A stretch of DNA of 64,000 nucleotides from Flavobacterium praedii (GTDB taxonomy: Bacteria > Bacteroidota > Bacteroidia > Flavobacteriales > Flavobacteriaceae), in the NCBI RefSeq assembly GCF_026810365.1, contig NZ_CP113948.1, positions 1,637,001 through 1,701,000 on the forward strand. The letters run 5' to 3'. The notes under the pieces were generated by a model that was not told the DNA's origin, did no database searches, and saw nothing but the letters and a program-made list of their open reading frames with translations. A program made the translations under genes and the position numbers. This document shows positions 34,714 through 43,495 of the stretch, piece after piece; the stretch's first letter is position 1; each line of letters begins with the position of its first letter.

Positions 34714-34865
34714 TGCGTGAAGGATGGAAGCGGCATCTCCCGATTTAGAAAAACAAGGCTTTTTTTGCCGTAGTTTTTGTTAATCGGGAATATAGCGGAC
34801 AGCCTGACCTCGTTGCTCCCAAACTATTGTCATAAACCCAAATGCTGTGCAACGAGGGCACGCCC
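34714..34865 (+). repeat. Structured repeat family F2, copy 1
   Basis: Starts GCGTGAAGGATGGAAGCGGC and ends AACGAGGGCACGCCC. Outer stem GCGTG/CACGC; first hairpin CCCGATT...AATCGGG with an inner AGGC/GCC; second hairpin CTCGTTGC...GCAACGAG. It is almost identical to 43209-43359 except in the loop of the second hairpin. The region 34268-34953 has no gene; it contains only F4 and F2. Confidence 0.82.
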
Positions 34866-34953
34866 AAAACCAACTACTTATACAATACCGCTTTGTCAAT
34901 GCAAAAATCCTCTCTATCTTTGCTTGTAAAAACCGAATATAAATTAAAATCCT

Positions 34954-35388
34954 ATGGCTACATTTAGCAAACAGCTGTCCTTTCGTTGGTCTGATTTAGA
35001 CCCCAATTTTCACTTGCGCCACAGTGCCTATTATGATTTTGGAGCGCAACACCGTGTGGAGATTCTGGCACAATTGGGATTGACCCTGAGAGTCATGCAA
35101 AAGGAACATGTTGGTCCTATATTATTTAGAGAAGAATGTGTTTTTAGAAAAGAAATCAATCTTTCTGATGAAATAATCATGCAAACCAAAATGGCCAAAA
35201 TGAAAGATGATGCTTCACGCTGGTCAATAGTTCATGAGTTTTACAGAGAAGAGGTTTTGTGTGCCGTGATCACTGTTGATGGGGCTTGGATGGATACCAA
35301 ACTTAGAAAACTAGCTAGTCCTACTCCACAAATTGTGGTTGATGCTTTGAGTACTTTTCCTAAAACAGCCGATTTTATTGCCTTATAA
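34954..35388 (+). CDS. Acyl-CoA thioesterase (4HBT hot-dog)
   Basis: A 144-residue hot-dog protein: FRWSDLDPNFHLRHSAYYDFG is the 4HBT signature with Asp, followed by the long central helix and IVHEFYREEVLCAVITVDGAW. It hydrolyses acyl-CoA esters; chain specificity is unknown. It is co-directional with the DUF1398 gene (22-base gap) and appears to be a housekeeping-type copy, not part of the pigment locus. Confidence 0.88.
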   Translation: MATFSKQLSFRWSDLDPNFHLRHSAYYDFGAQHRVEILAQLGLTLRVMQKEHVGPILFREECVFRKEINLSDEIIMQTKMAKMKDDASRWSIVHEFYREEVLCAVITVDGAWMDTKLRKLASPTPQIVVDALSTFPKTADFIAL

Positions 35389-35410
35389 TTAATCCAAATT
35401 CAATCTCACT

Positions 35411-35800
35411 ATGTTTACCATTGCCCAAATAAAAGAAGCCCATTCTAGAGTTCAATCGGGAGCCGACTTCCCGATTTACATACAGGAATTAATTGCATTA
35501 GGTGTTCTTGGCTACGACACTTTTGTCAATGATGGCCATGTTGAATACTTTGGTGCCGATAACTTTCGAGCGGTAGCAACCGAAACGTATTCCATCATCA
35601 CCATTGCTCCGTTTGCCAACAAAGAACGCTTCATTGAATTTCTGGTAATGCACCAAGGCGGTCAAACCGATTACCTTACATTCTGCAATCATGCTGGACA
35701 ATGTGGTATTGCAAAATGGAGCGTGAATATTGTTGAAATGACTTGTACGTATTTTGACTTATCGGGTGCTGCAGTTTTAATTGAAAAAATTCCGAGTTAG
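35411..35800 (+). CDS. DUF1398 family protein
   Basis: A 129-residue soluble protein: EAHSRVQSGADFPIYIQEL and GVLGYDTFVNDGHVEYFG are family hallmarks, with a later FCNHAGQCGIAKWSVN containing two Cys and a His. DUF1398 (YbcV-like) has no established function. It is followed by a bidirectional terminator shared with the opposing katG. Confidence 0.85.
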   Translation: MFTIAQIKEAHSRVQSGADFPIYIQELIALGVLGYDTFVNDGHVEYFGADNFRAVATETYSIITIAPFANKERFIEFLVMHQGGQTDYLTFCNHAGQCGIAKWSVNIVEMTCTYFDLSGAAVLIEKIPS

Positions 35801-35820
35801 GTTTGCAAAAAAAACAATAA

Positions 35821-35850
35821 AAAAGGTGATCTGTTTCGAGATCACCTTTT
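35821..35850. terminator. Bidirectional terminator between DUF1398 and katG
   Basis: AAAAGGTGATCT (35821-35832) pairs with AGATCACCTTTT (35839-35850), a perfect 12-bp stem with A/T tails on both sides, between convergent genes. Confidence 0.92.
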
Positions 35851-35869
35851 TGTTTTTAAAATAGTCGAA

Positions 35870-38107
<2,238 letters not shown>

Positions 38108-38324
38108 TTACCTACGAATTTACCACATTAAATCTTATTTAAATTATTTTTTCAATAGATAAATTCTATAGTTGTAGTAAAAAACCGCAGTTTAGAATAG
38201 TTCTTTACTTGACTGAAATATCTTTTTTTAGTTGTATTTTCGTTTAGCAGAAAAAAATCAAATTCTAAATATTCTGATCTAAAAAAGTAAAAATAGCAGC
38301 TACATACCAATTGAAAATTGACCC

Positions 38325-38690
38325 ATGAAAACTGATTTTAAAACCGTTGACGAATACATCACCACTTTTCCAAAAGAAACGCAACTTATTTTGGAGAATG
38401 TACGCGCAGCAATTAAAAACAAAGCTCCCAAAGCTATTGAAAGCATAGCGTATGGAATGCCAGCTTACCAAACAAACGGAAAACCATTGGTCTATTTTGC
38501 TGGCTATAAAAATCATATCGGATTCTACGCCACTCCAACTGGACATACTGAGTTTGCCAGTGAACTATCGAAGTACAAACAAGGAAAAGGCTCGGTACAA
38601 TTTCCTATTGATCATCCAATTCCATACTGGTTGATTGAGCAAATCGTTGTATTTAGAGTAAAAGAAAACGAACAGAAATTTAAGAAATAA
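38325..38690 (+). CDS. DUF1801 (YdhG-like) family protein
   Basis: A 121-residue protein with the DUF1801 core: TVDEYITTFPKETQLILENVR, AIESIAYGMPAYQTNGKPLVYF and HIGFYATPTGH. These small iron-chaperone-like frataxin-fold proteins are widespread; a biochemical role is not established. It is followed 8 bases later by the VOC gene, so the two are co-transcribed. Confidence 0.9.
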   Translation: MKTDFKTVDEYITTFPKETQLILENVRAAIKNKAPKAIESIAYGMPAYQTNGKPLVYFAGYKNHIGFYATPTGHTEFASELSKYKQGKGSVQFPIDHPIPYWLIEQIVVFRVKENEQKFKK

Positions 38691-38698
38691 TAAAAAAC

Positions 38699-39064
38699 AT
38701 GGAACATAAAGCAAAATCAATCAGACCATTTATAGGTTCCAAAAACTTTGGAATATCACGACGTTTTTATCAAGACTTGGGTTTTAAGGAAATTATCTTG
38801 ACACCCAATTTCTCCTATTTCGAAACCGAAGGAATTGGCTTTTATCTACAAGATGCCAACGTCAAAGATTGGGTAGACAACACTATGCTTTTTTTGGAAG
38901 TCGAAGATGTAAATCGGTATTGGGAAGCACTCACGAAATTAAATTTGACCGCCAAATACAAAAGTGTAAAATTGGTCCCCGTTCGCGAAATGGATTGGGG
39001 CAAAGAATGCTTTATTCACGACCCATCGGGAATCCTTTGGCACATTGGGGAGTTTTACAAATAA
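38699..39064 (+). CDS. VOC/glyoxalase superfamily protein
   Basis: A 121-residue protein with two beta-alpha-beta-beta-beta modules: FIGSKNFGISRRFYQDLGF and later EVEDVNRYWEAL, CFIHDPSGILWHIGEF. The usual metal ligand positions are partly kept (His in WHIGE, Glu in the last strand). Glyoxalase, dioxygenase or resistance-protein functions are all possible for this fold. Repeat F1 begins 2 bases after its stop. Confidence 0.85.
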   Translation: MEHKAKSIRPFIGSKNFGISRRFYQDLGFKEIILTPNFSYFETEGIGFYLQDANVKDWVDNTMLFLEVEDVNRYWEALTKLNLTAKYKSVKLVPVREMDWGKECFIHDPSGILWHIGEFYK

Positions 39065-39066
39065 TT

Positions 39067-39179
39067 AGGAGCTAGTTCCTGCTGTCATTCCAATCTTTTT
39101 TTAGGCTAAAAAAAATAACCTAAAAAAAGGATTTTCCCTTCCATCAGGGCTAGGGTATCAGTTTTCATTAGAACATTTG
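39067..39179 (+). repeat. Covarying-hairpin repeat family F1, copy 3
   Basis: AGGAGCTAGTTCCTGCTGTC at the start and CAGGGCTAGGGTAT at the end. Central hairpin CTTTTTTTAGG (39095-39105) pairs with CCTAAAAAAAG (39119-39129). It starts 2 bases after the VOC stop, again in sense. The following 39180-39391 is AT-rich with no recognised feature apart from probable promoter sequence for the lipoprotein gene. Confidence 0.85.
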
Positions 39180-39391
39180 CTACAAAAGAACTATAAAAGT
39201 TTAAAAACAAAATTCTGCTTAAGTATAGTCGCAATAAAAAAATAATTTAACTAAAATCAATACCAATTATTACAACCCCTAATCCTTTTTATAATTACTA
39301 ATTTAACCTTAAATTTATAGTATAATACTGAAATATAACACAAAAAACACATGATAGATAACCTTTTTTTGTATGTTTATAAAAAAATGAA

Positions 39392-40078
39392 ATGAAAAAA
39401 ATACTAGTTGCATGTTGCATTCTATACACATTTATCTCCTGCGACATTCAATATGATGGAGAAACAAAACTGGTGGTCACTGGAAAATTAATAGATAACA
39501 AGGGAGTTCCCATTCCTGAAACTAATGTGGACATTCTTATTAACGGATTGGGAACATATTCCAATTCAGACATAATAAGCTACGGAAAAACAGATATAAA
39601 TGGTAATTTCACCTATATCTTTCCTGCTCCAGGCTCAGAAAATGAAATCAATATTTCAATTAATAATTTCATTTTAAATTACAATACCAAAAACGCAACA
39701 AATGAATTTCAGAGTAAGCAAATTATTGCACTCCTAAAAAACTTCAAGAATTATAAATTAAATTTAAACACTATTACATTATATCGTAATGAAGATATTA
39801 CACAGTTGCAAATTATTTTAAATCCAAAAACAGATAAAAAACAATTATTAGACGTTACTTTAGATGGAAATATTATTACTGATTTTTCTAACTTAAATCC
39901 ACTCGCAACTCCAAACTACACTCCTCCTATTGAAACAAATTATTCAATATTAAAAAACCAAACCTTAATTTTAAAATATAAAGTTGTTGATTACTCTTCG
40001 GGAACATCAATTACAACAGAAAACAATATTTCCATTCCTGTTTCCAATGAAAAAGTAATCTTTACCTTAACCTATTAA
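39392..40078 (+). CDS. Lipoprotein with carboxypeptidase-regulatory-like domain
   Basis: A 228-residue protein with a lipoprotein signal (FISC lipobox, Cys17). The N-terminal half reads TGKLIDNKGVPIPETNVDI and KTDINGNFTYIFPAPGS, the fold of CarboxypepD_reg-like repeats often found in Bacteroidota surface proteins. The second half is beta-rich and unassigned. It is tightly linked to the next gene (2-base gap), suggesting an outer-membrane lipoprotein/barrel pair. Confidence 0.8.
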   Translation: MKKILVACCILYTFISCDIQYDGETKLVVTGKLIDNKGVPIPETNVDILINGLGTYSNSDIISYGKTDINGNFTYIFPAPGSENEINISINNFILNYNTKNATNEFQSKQIIALLKNFKNYKLNLNTITLYRNEDITQLQIILNPKTDKKQLLDVTLDGNIITDFSNLNPLATPNYTPPIETNYSILKNQTLILKYKVVDYSSGTSITTENNISIPVSNEKVIFTLTY

Positions 40079-40080
40079 TT

Positions 40081-40668
40081 ATGAATAAATTATTTTTAGT
40101 TATTGTATTTTGCATTCAATTTTCATACAGTCAGGAAAAAAAACAGCAATTGAAATTTCATTTTGAATCTAGAGTAAGTGCAATACTGCCATTTAATGTA
40201 GGTAACAATTATTTAGCAAAATCTAATGAGGCAAGTTTAGGTGTAGATTTGTCTTTCAATTTTATAAAAATGTACAATTTTAAGCTTGGTGGCGGATATG
40301 ATTTCATACCATATTCAATTACGGATATATCAACTGGCGGCAATATTAACAGCAGTCGTTATAATTCAATCTTTGCAAATCTAGCTTATGAAATTCCTAT
40401 ATTTAAAAAAGTGAAATTAGAACCTAATATTGGAATAGGTTCTTCAAAAATAAATTTAAAAACCGGTAATCAAAGATTTGGACATCAAACCGGAACAGAT
40501 TTTCGAATTGGCTTTAATTTAGATTATGAACTTAACGACTATTTTGCTTTTTTTATTGGAACTGCTTATGTCAAAACTAAGTATGACGTAAACACCTCTC
40601 CAGAATTTGTGTCTTTTTATGATAATTCCAGCTTAATTCAGATAAACTTTGGAATGAAATTTAATTAA
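40081..40668 (+). CDS. Outer membrane beta-barrel protein (small)
   Basis: A 195-residue secreted protein: signal peptide MNKLFLVIVFCIQFSYSQ, then alternating amphipathic strands rich in Phe/Tyr (GGGYDFIPYSI, FANLAYEIPIF, FRIGFNLDYELN) ending with QINFGMKFN, a terminal aromatic barrel signature. Eight strands would fit. Probably a partner of the lipoprotein just upstream. No substrate can be inferred. Confidence 0.78.
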   Translation: MNKLFLVIVFCIQFSYSQEKKQQLKFHFESRVSAILPFNVGNNYLAKSNEASLGVDLSFNFIKMYNFKLGGGYDFIPYSITDISTGGNINSSRYNSIFANLAYEIPIFKKVKLEPNIGIGSSKINLKTGNQRFGHQTGTDFRIGFNLDYELNDYFAFFIGTAYVKTKYDVNTSPEFVSFYDNSSLIQINFGMKFN

Positions 40669-40900
40669 TCTCCTTTTCAGTAATGATGGCATTCATTTAA
40701 TAAAAAATTTAAACAAACAAAAAGAAGCAATTGATAACATTGTTTCATAACCCTCATACATGTATTCGTTTGCAACTAGTACAAACTTATTACGCTTGCA
40801 CACTAATTTAAGTGTATACAAAACGGCTATTTTACGACAAGATTTTAATATTTGCATTTCAAAAATTCAACATTATCTCACTTAATGCAAATTCATTTTC

Positions 40901-41045
40901 GAAATTGAAACGATTTTGAAAATCCGATAATCGAGCTTAATTTAGTCGCAAAACTACATTAGTAATAGAACCTTTACATTCAGACTATGAAATCTAAAAT
41001 GTTAAATTTAACTTTGACAAAATGCTAAATAGAAGTTTAACACCA
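40901..41045. repeat. Cassette-boundary repeat F6, copy 0, with truncated GNAT start
   Basis: TCCGATAATCGAGCTTAATT matches the second half of the F6 repeats. Bases 41004-41038 then match 42438-42472 in 33 of 35 positions; this includes the ATG and first codons of the GNAT gene (here MLNRSLTPI compared with MVNRSFTSF), after which similarity ends. So this is the stump of a former GNAT cassette. The preceding 40669-40900 has no supported gene. Confidence 0.65.
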
Positions 41046-41093
41046 ATAATACTCTCACATAGGTACGAAAAAACCTAATAAATAATATCTTAC

Positions 41094-41147
41094 TTGCACC
41101 ATACCAAGAAAAAAAACGATTATGGAGTTTTGATGGTATGGGGTGCG
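41094..41147 (+). other. Inverted repeat upstream of the MNT-HEPN operon
   Basis: GCACC-ATACCA (41096-41106) pairs with TGGTAT-GG-GGTGC (41133-41145), with a 2-base bulge and a 26-base loop. It could be an operator or a transcript hairpin for the MNT-HEPN toxin-antitoxin unit. Confidence 0.5.
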
Positions 41148-41174
41148 ATATATCTACTAGTTAGTGGTAATAAT

Positions 41175-41204
41175 TTGACGAATCGATTTTAAAAGATATT
41201 TTTG
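41175..41204 (+). promoter_or_regulatory. Promoter of the MNT-HEPN operon
   Basis: TTG (41175-41177), 19 bases, TATTTTTG (41197-41204): a full match to the Flavobacteriia -33/-7 consensus, ending 14 bases before the MNT ATG. Confidence 0.75.
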
Positions 41205-41218
41205 TTTAAATTTGTGGT

Positions 41219-41518
41219 ATGGAGATTATTGACAACAATATAGATAACTTAAAAAAGCTTTGTGTAATATACAACGTGGAAAAAATGTATCTATTCGGTT
41301 CATCCCTCAATTCCAGTTTTAACGAAAAAAGTGATGTTGATTTATTAGTTAAGTTTAAGCAAATTGAACTTTCAAAATATTTTGATAATTACATAAACTT
41401 CAAAGAAAAACTAGAGTCTTTATTTGGTAGAGAAGTTGACTTACTTGAAGAACAGACTTTAAAAAATCCAATCTTAATTAAATCAATCGACAACTCAAAA
41501 GAACTAATTTATGGATGA
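41219..41518 (+). CDS. MNT-type nucleotidyltransferase (antitoxin)
   Basis: A 99-residue minimal nucleotidyltransferase: MYLFGSSLNSSF and EKSDVDLLVKF give the GS...SDxDL catalytic core, and VDLLE provides the third acidic residue. MNT proteins neutralise the linked HEPN toxin, in described systems by AMPylating it. The 3' end overlaps the HEPN gene by 8 bases. Confidence 0.9.
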   Translation: MEIIDNNIDNLKKLCVIYNVEKMYLFGSSLNSSFNEKSDVDLLVKFKQIELSKYFDNYINFKEKLESLFGREVDLLEEQTLKNPILIKSIDNSKELIYG

Positions 41519-41864
41519 AAGGATTCTTAAATGGTTGTTTGATATAAAAATGTCCATTGATGAAATAAACGAGTTCTTCCATAATGAAGAGAAAGATTTT
41601 TTCAAATATCGAAACAACTTAATGCGTAAAAGGGCTATTGAAAGAAATCTTGAAATTATAGGTGAAGCAATCAACCGAATTATTACTCGAGATGATTCTT
41701 TTGTTAAGAAAATATCAAACGCAAAAGCAATTATTAGTCTCAGAAATCATGTGATTCATGCTTATGATAATGTTTCTGACGAGAATATTTGGTCAATCTT
41801 AATCAATCACTTACCGAAATTGGAAATAGAAATTGATAACTTAATCCAAAAAGAAGAAAAATAA
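41511..41864 (+). CDS. HEPN domain toxin (DUF86)
   Basis: A 117-residue helical DUF86/HEPN protein. The RNase motif R-x4-H is present in ISLRNHVIHAYD, and the Tyr after it is the residue AMPylated in related systems. RAIERNLEIIGEAINRI is the conserved middle helix. It forms a toxin-antitoxin pair with the MNT gene it overlaps. Repeat F6 begins directly after its stop. Confidence 0.9.
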   Translation: MDERILKWLFDIKMSIDEINEFFHNEEKDFFKYRNNLMRKRAIERNLEIIGEAINRIITRDDSFVKKISNAKAIISLRNHVIHAYDNVSDENIWSILINHLPKLEIEIDNLIQKEEK

Positions 41865-41867
41865 CTA

Positions 41868-41985
41868 CTGCCAACAGACGCTACAAGCAATTTGGGCATT
41901 TGGTTTAATTTGAAGTTGTTTTTGTATTTGGAATATTTGGCAAATCCGAAAATAGGGCCTAATTTAATCCCTAACCCGCTGTAAA
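41868..41985. repeat. Cassette-boundary repeat F6, copy 1
   Basis: Contains GCTACAAGCAATTTGGGC, GGTTTAATTTGAAG, TTTTTGTATTTGG and GGCAAATCCGAAAATAGG followed by CCTAATTTAATCCC. The order and spacing of these words recur in copies 2-4 (42312, 60400 and 61172). It begins 3 bases after the HEPN stop. Confidence 0.7.
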
Positions 41986-42010
41986 TATTCAACGTTAAAA
42001 AACAACTACA

Positions 42011-42306
42011 ATGAAAATAATATTTTTCACTTCAATTATACTTCTTTCTACAATCTTAAATGCTCAGGTAAAAATTTCATTGAAAAAGATTCCTCAAAAA
42101 TCGTAACACTTCAAAGAATTGCCAGTGATAGTGGAATTCCAATAATTAGCATTTCAGGGAATATAGGCATTACAAGGTATAAAAACGAGAACTTTCTTAT
42201 TTGCGGAACTTTTATGAAGAACATAACTGAGGGAGAATATAAAAGGAATATTATTTTACTTCCTATTCCAAATGGGAACAATATTTTAATAGTTACCGAA
42301 AAATAA
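42011..42306 (+). pseudogene. Frameshifted small secreted protein gene
   Basis: ATG 42011 starts a signal peptide (MKIIFFTSIILLSTILNAQ), but the frame ends at a TAA 13 codons later. Moving one base in the A-run near 42068 restores an open frame from EKDSSKIVTLQRIASDSG to VTEK and a TAA at 42304-42306. The full product would be about 98 residues. A single missing A explains it, so it is either a recent frameshift or a sequencing error. It sits between F6 copies 1 and 2 as its own cassette. Confidence 0.7.
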
Positions 42307-42311
42307 AGGAT

Positions 42312-42437
42312 ACAAACAACTAATACAACGGATTTAAGCAATTGACTTAAATGAAAAAGTGGTTTAGTTTTTAGCAAATACGATAATCGGCTTAATTTAG
42401 ACTCAAACTCGGGCTATTACACCCCCACAATTTTGAC
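42312..42437. repeat. Cassette-boundary repeat F6, copy 2
   Basis: TACAACGGATTTAAGCAATT, GACTTAAATGAAAAAG and TACGATAATCGGCTTAATTT correspond word by word to copies 1, 3 and 4. It fills the space between the frameshifted gene and the GNAT gene. Confidence 0.7.
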
Positions 42438-42455
42438 AAATTTAACTTTGATAAA

Positions 42456-42980
42456 ATGGTAAATAGAAGTTTCACATCTTTCCCAATTTTAACCACCGAA
42501 AGACTAACTCTTAGACAATTATCAAGTGAGGACGGGCAAGCTATTTTTACTTTACGTTCTGACACAGAAATAAACAAATATCTTAACAGACAAGCAAGTA
42601 AAACAATTGAAGATGCCATAAACTTCATCAACATGATTAATGATGCTATTAAAAAAAACGACTCGATTTATTGGGCAATAATTTTAACAAATAGCAAAGC
42701 TTTTGTTGGTACAATCTGTCTATTTGACTTTTCAAAAAAAAATAGTTGTGAAATCGGGTTTGAACTTATCACAAAATTTCAAGAGCAAGGAATAATGAAA
42801 GAAGCAGCACAAGTAGTCATTGACTATGCTTTTCATACTTTGAAGTTTCAAAAAATACTTGCTGTTACTCATTATGACAATCAGAATTCAACCAAACTTT
42901 TGACAAAATTTAATTTTGTAAAATCAAATGAAACGGATGTAGAAAACCCTGACTTAAATATTTTCACTTTGACACCATAA
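42456..42980 (+). CDS. GNAT family N-acetyltransferase (RimJ/RimL-like)
   Basis: A 174-residue GNAT of the Acetyltransf_3 group: ILTTERLTLRQLSSEDGQAI at the N-terminus, CEIGFELITKFQEQGIMKEAA (acetyl-CoA loop, here with QEQGIM in place of R-x2-G-x-A) and TKLLTKFNFVKSNE. Ribosomal-protein or antibiotic modification cannot be told apart. Its 5' end is duplicated at 41004-41038, showing turnover of this cassette. The gap 42981-43208 after it has no recognised feature. Confidence 0.85.
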   Translation: MVNRSFTSFPILTTERLTLRQLSSEDGQAIFTLRSDTEINKYLNRQASKTIEDAINFINMINDAIKKNDSIYWAIILTNSKAFVGTICLFDFSKKNSCEIGFELITKFQEQGIMKEAAQVVIDYAFHTLKFQKILAVTHYDNQNSTKLLTKFNFVKSNETDVENPDLNIFTLTP

Positions 42981-43208
42981 ATTGGCAACAAGAAATCAAA
43001 ACTTATTAGCAACAAAGACTTAATACACAACAGCTATTCCTGATTTGGTCAATTGTTTTTTCCTCCCTGAATCTCATTCGCAACGATCACCAATTTCAAT
43101 CTACTTTAAAACACAGCTTTTACAATCTGTATACTTTATACGTACTGCTAAAGTTCTCTTTAAATACTTAGATTTCAATCCACAAAATTCTCTTTCATGC
43201 AGTCACTC

Positions 43209-43359
43209 GCGTGAAGGATGGAAGCGGCATCTCCCGATTTAGAAAAACAAGGCTTTTTTGCCGTAGTTTTTGTTAATCGGGAATACAGCGGACAGCCTGA
43301 CCTCGTTGCAATAATACTGCTCTTGCTCACCAAAAATACTGTGCAACGAGGGCACGCCC
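43209..43359 (+). repeat. Structured repeat family F2, copy 2
   Basis: GCGTGAAGGATGGAAGCGGC at the start; AACGAGGGCACGCCC at the end. The two-hairpin layout is the same as at 34714-34865. The loop of the second hairpin has an unrelated sequence, while its arms GTTGC/GCAAC are kept. Located between the GNAT gene and the nirB promoter. Confidence 0.82.
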
Positions 43360-43445
43360 CAATCCAACTCTATATATTCGAAACCGAATTACTGTTTATT
43401 AAAAATGAATCTATTTTAGAAAAAAAACAAATAATTAAGTACTGT

Positions 43446-43487
43446 AATTAAGTATTTATACGTATGTTTGCGTAGTAATACTTAATT
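43446..43487 (+). promoter_or_regulatory. nirB control region with TACGTA motif and 11-bp inverted repeat
   Basis: AATTAAGTATT (43446-43456) and AATACTTAATT (43477-43487) form a perfect 11-bp inverted repeat with 20 bases between the arms. The spacer carries TACGTA (43459-43464) and a TATGTTTG -7 box (43463-43470). The stretch 43446-43464, read on the minus strand, matches the 19-bp box at narK and nasA in 17 of 19 positions. The ATG follows at 43496. Confidence 0.75.
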
Positions 43488-43495
43488 AAAAGCTT

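Noticed and set aside
41868..42437. Calling the F6 repeats integron attC sites
   Set aside because: I could not place reliable RYYYAAC and GTTRRRY core sites at both ends of all copies, and no integrase is in the window. Left as an unresolved repeat family.
43045..43451. Two ORFs (65 and 77 residues) downstream of the GNAT gene
   Set aside because: Both read through the structured repeat F2; the same translation would appear in other F2 copies, so this is not coding.
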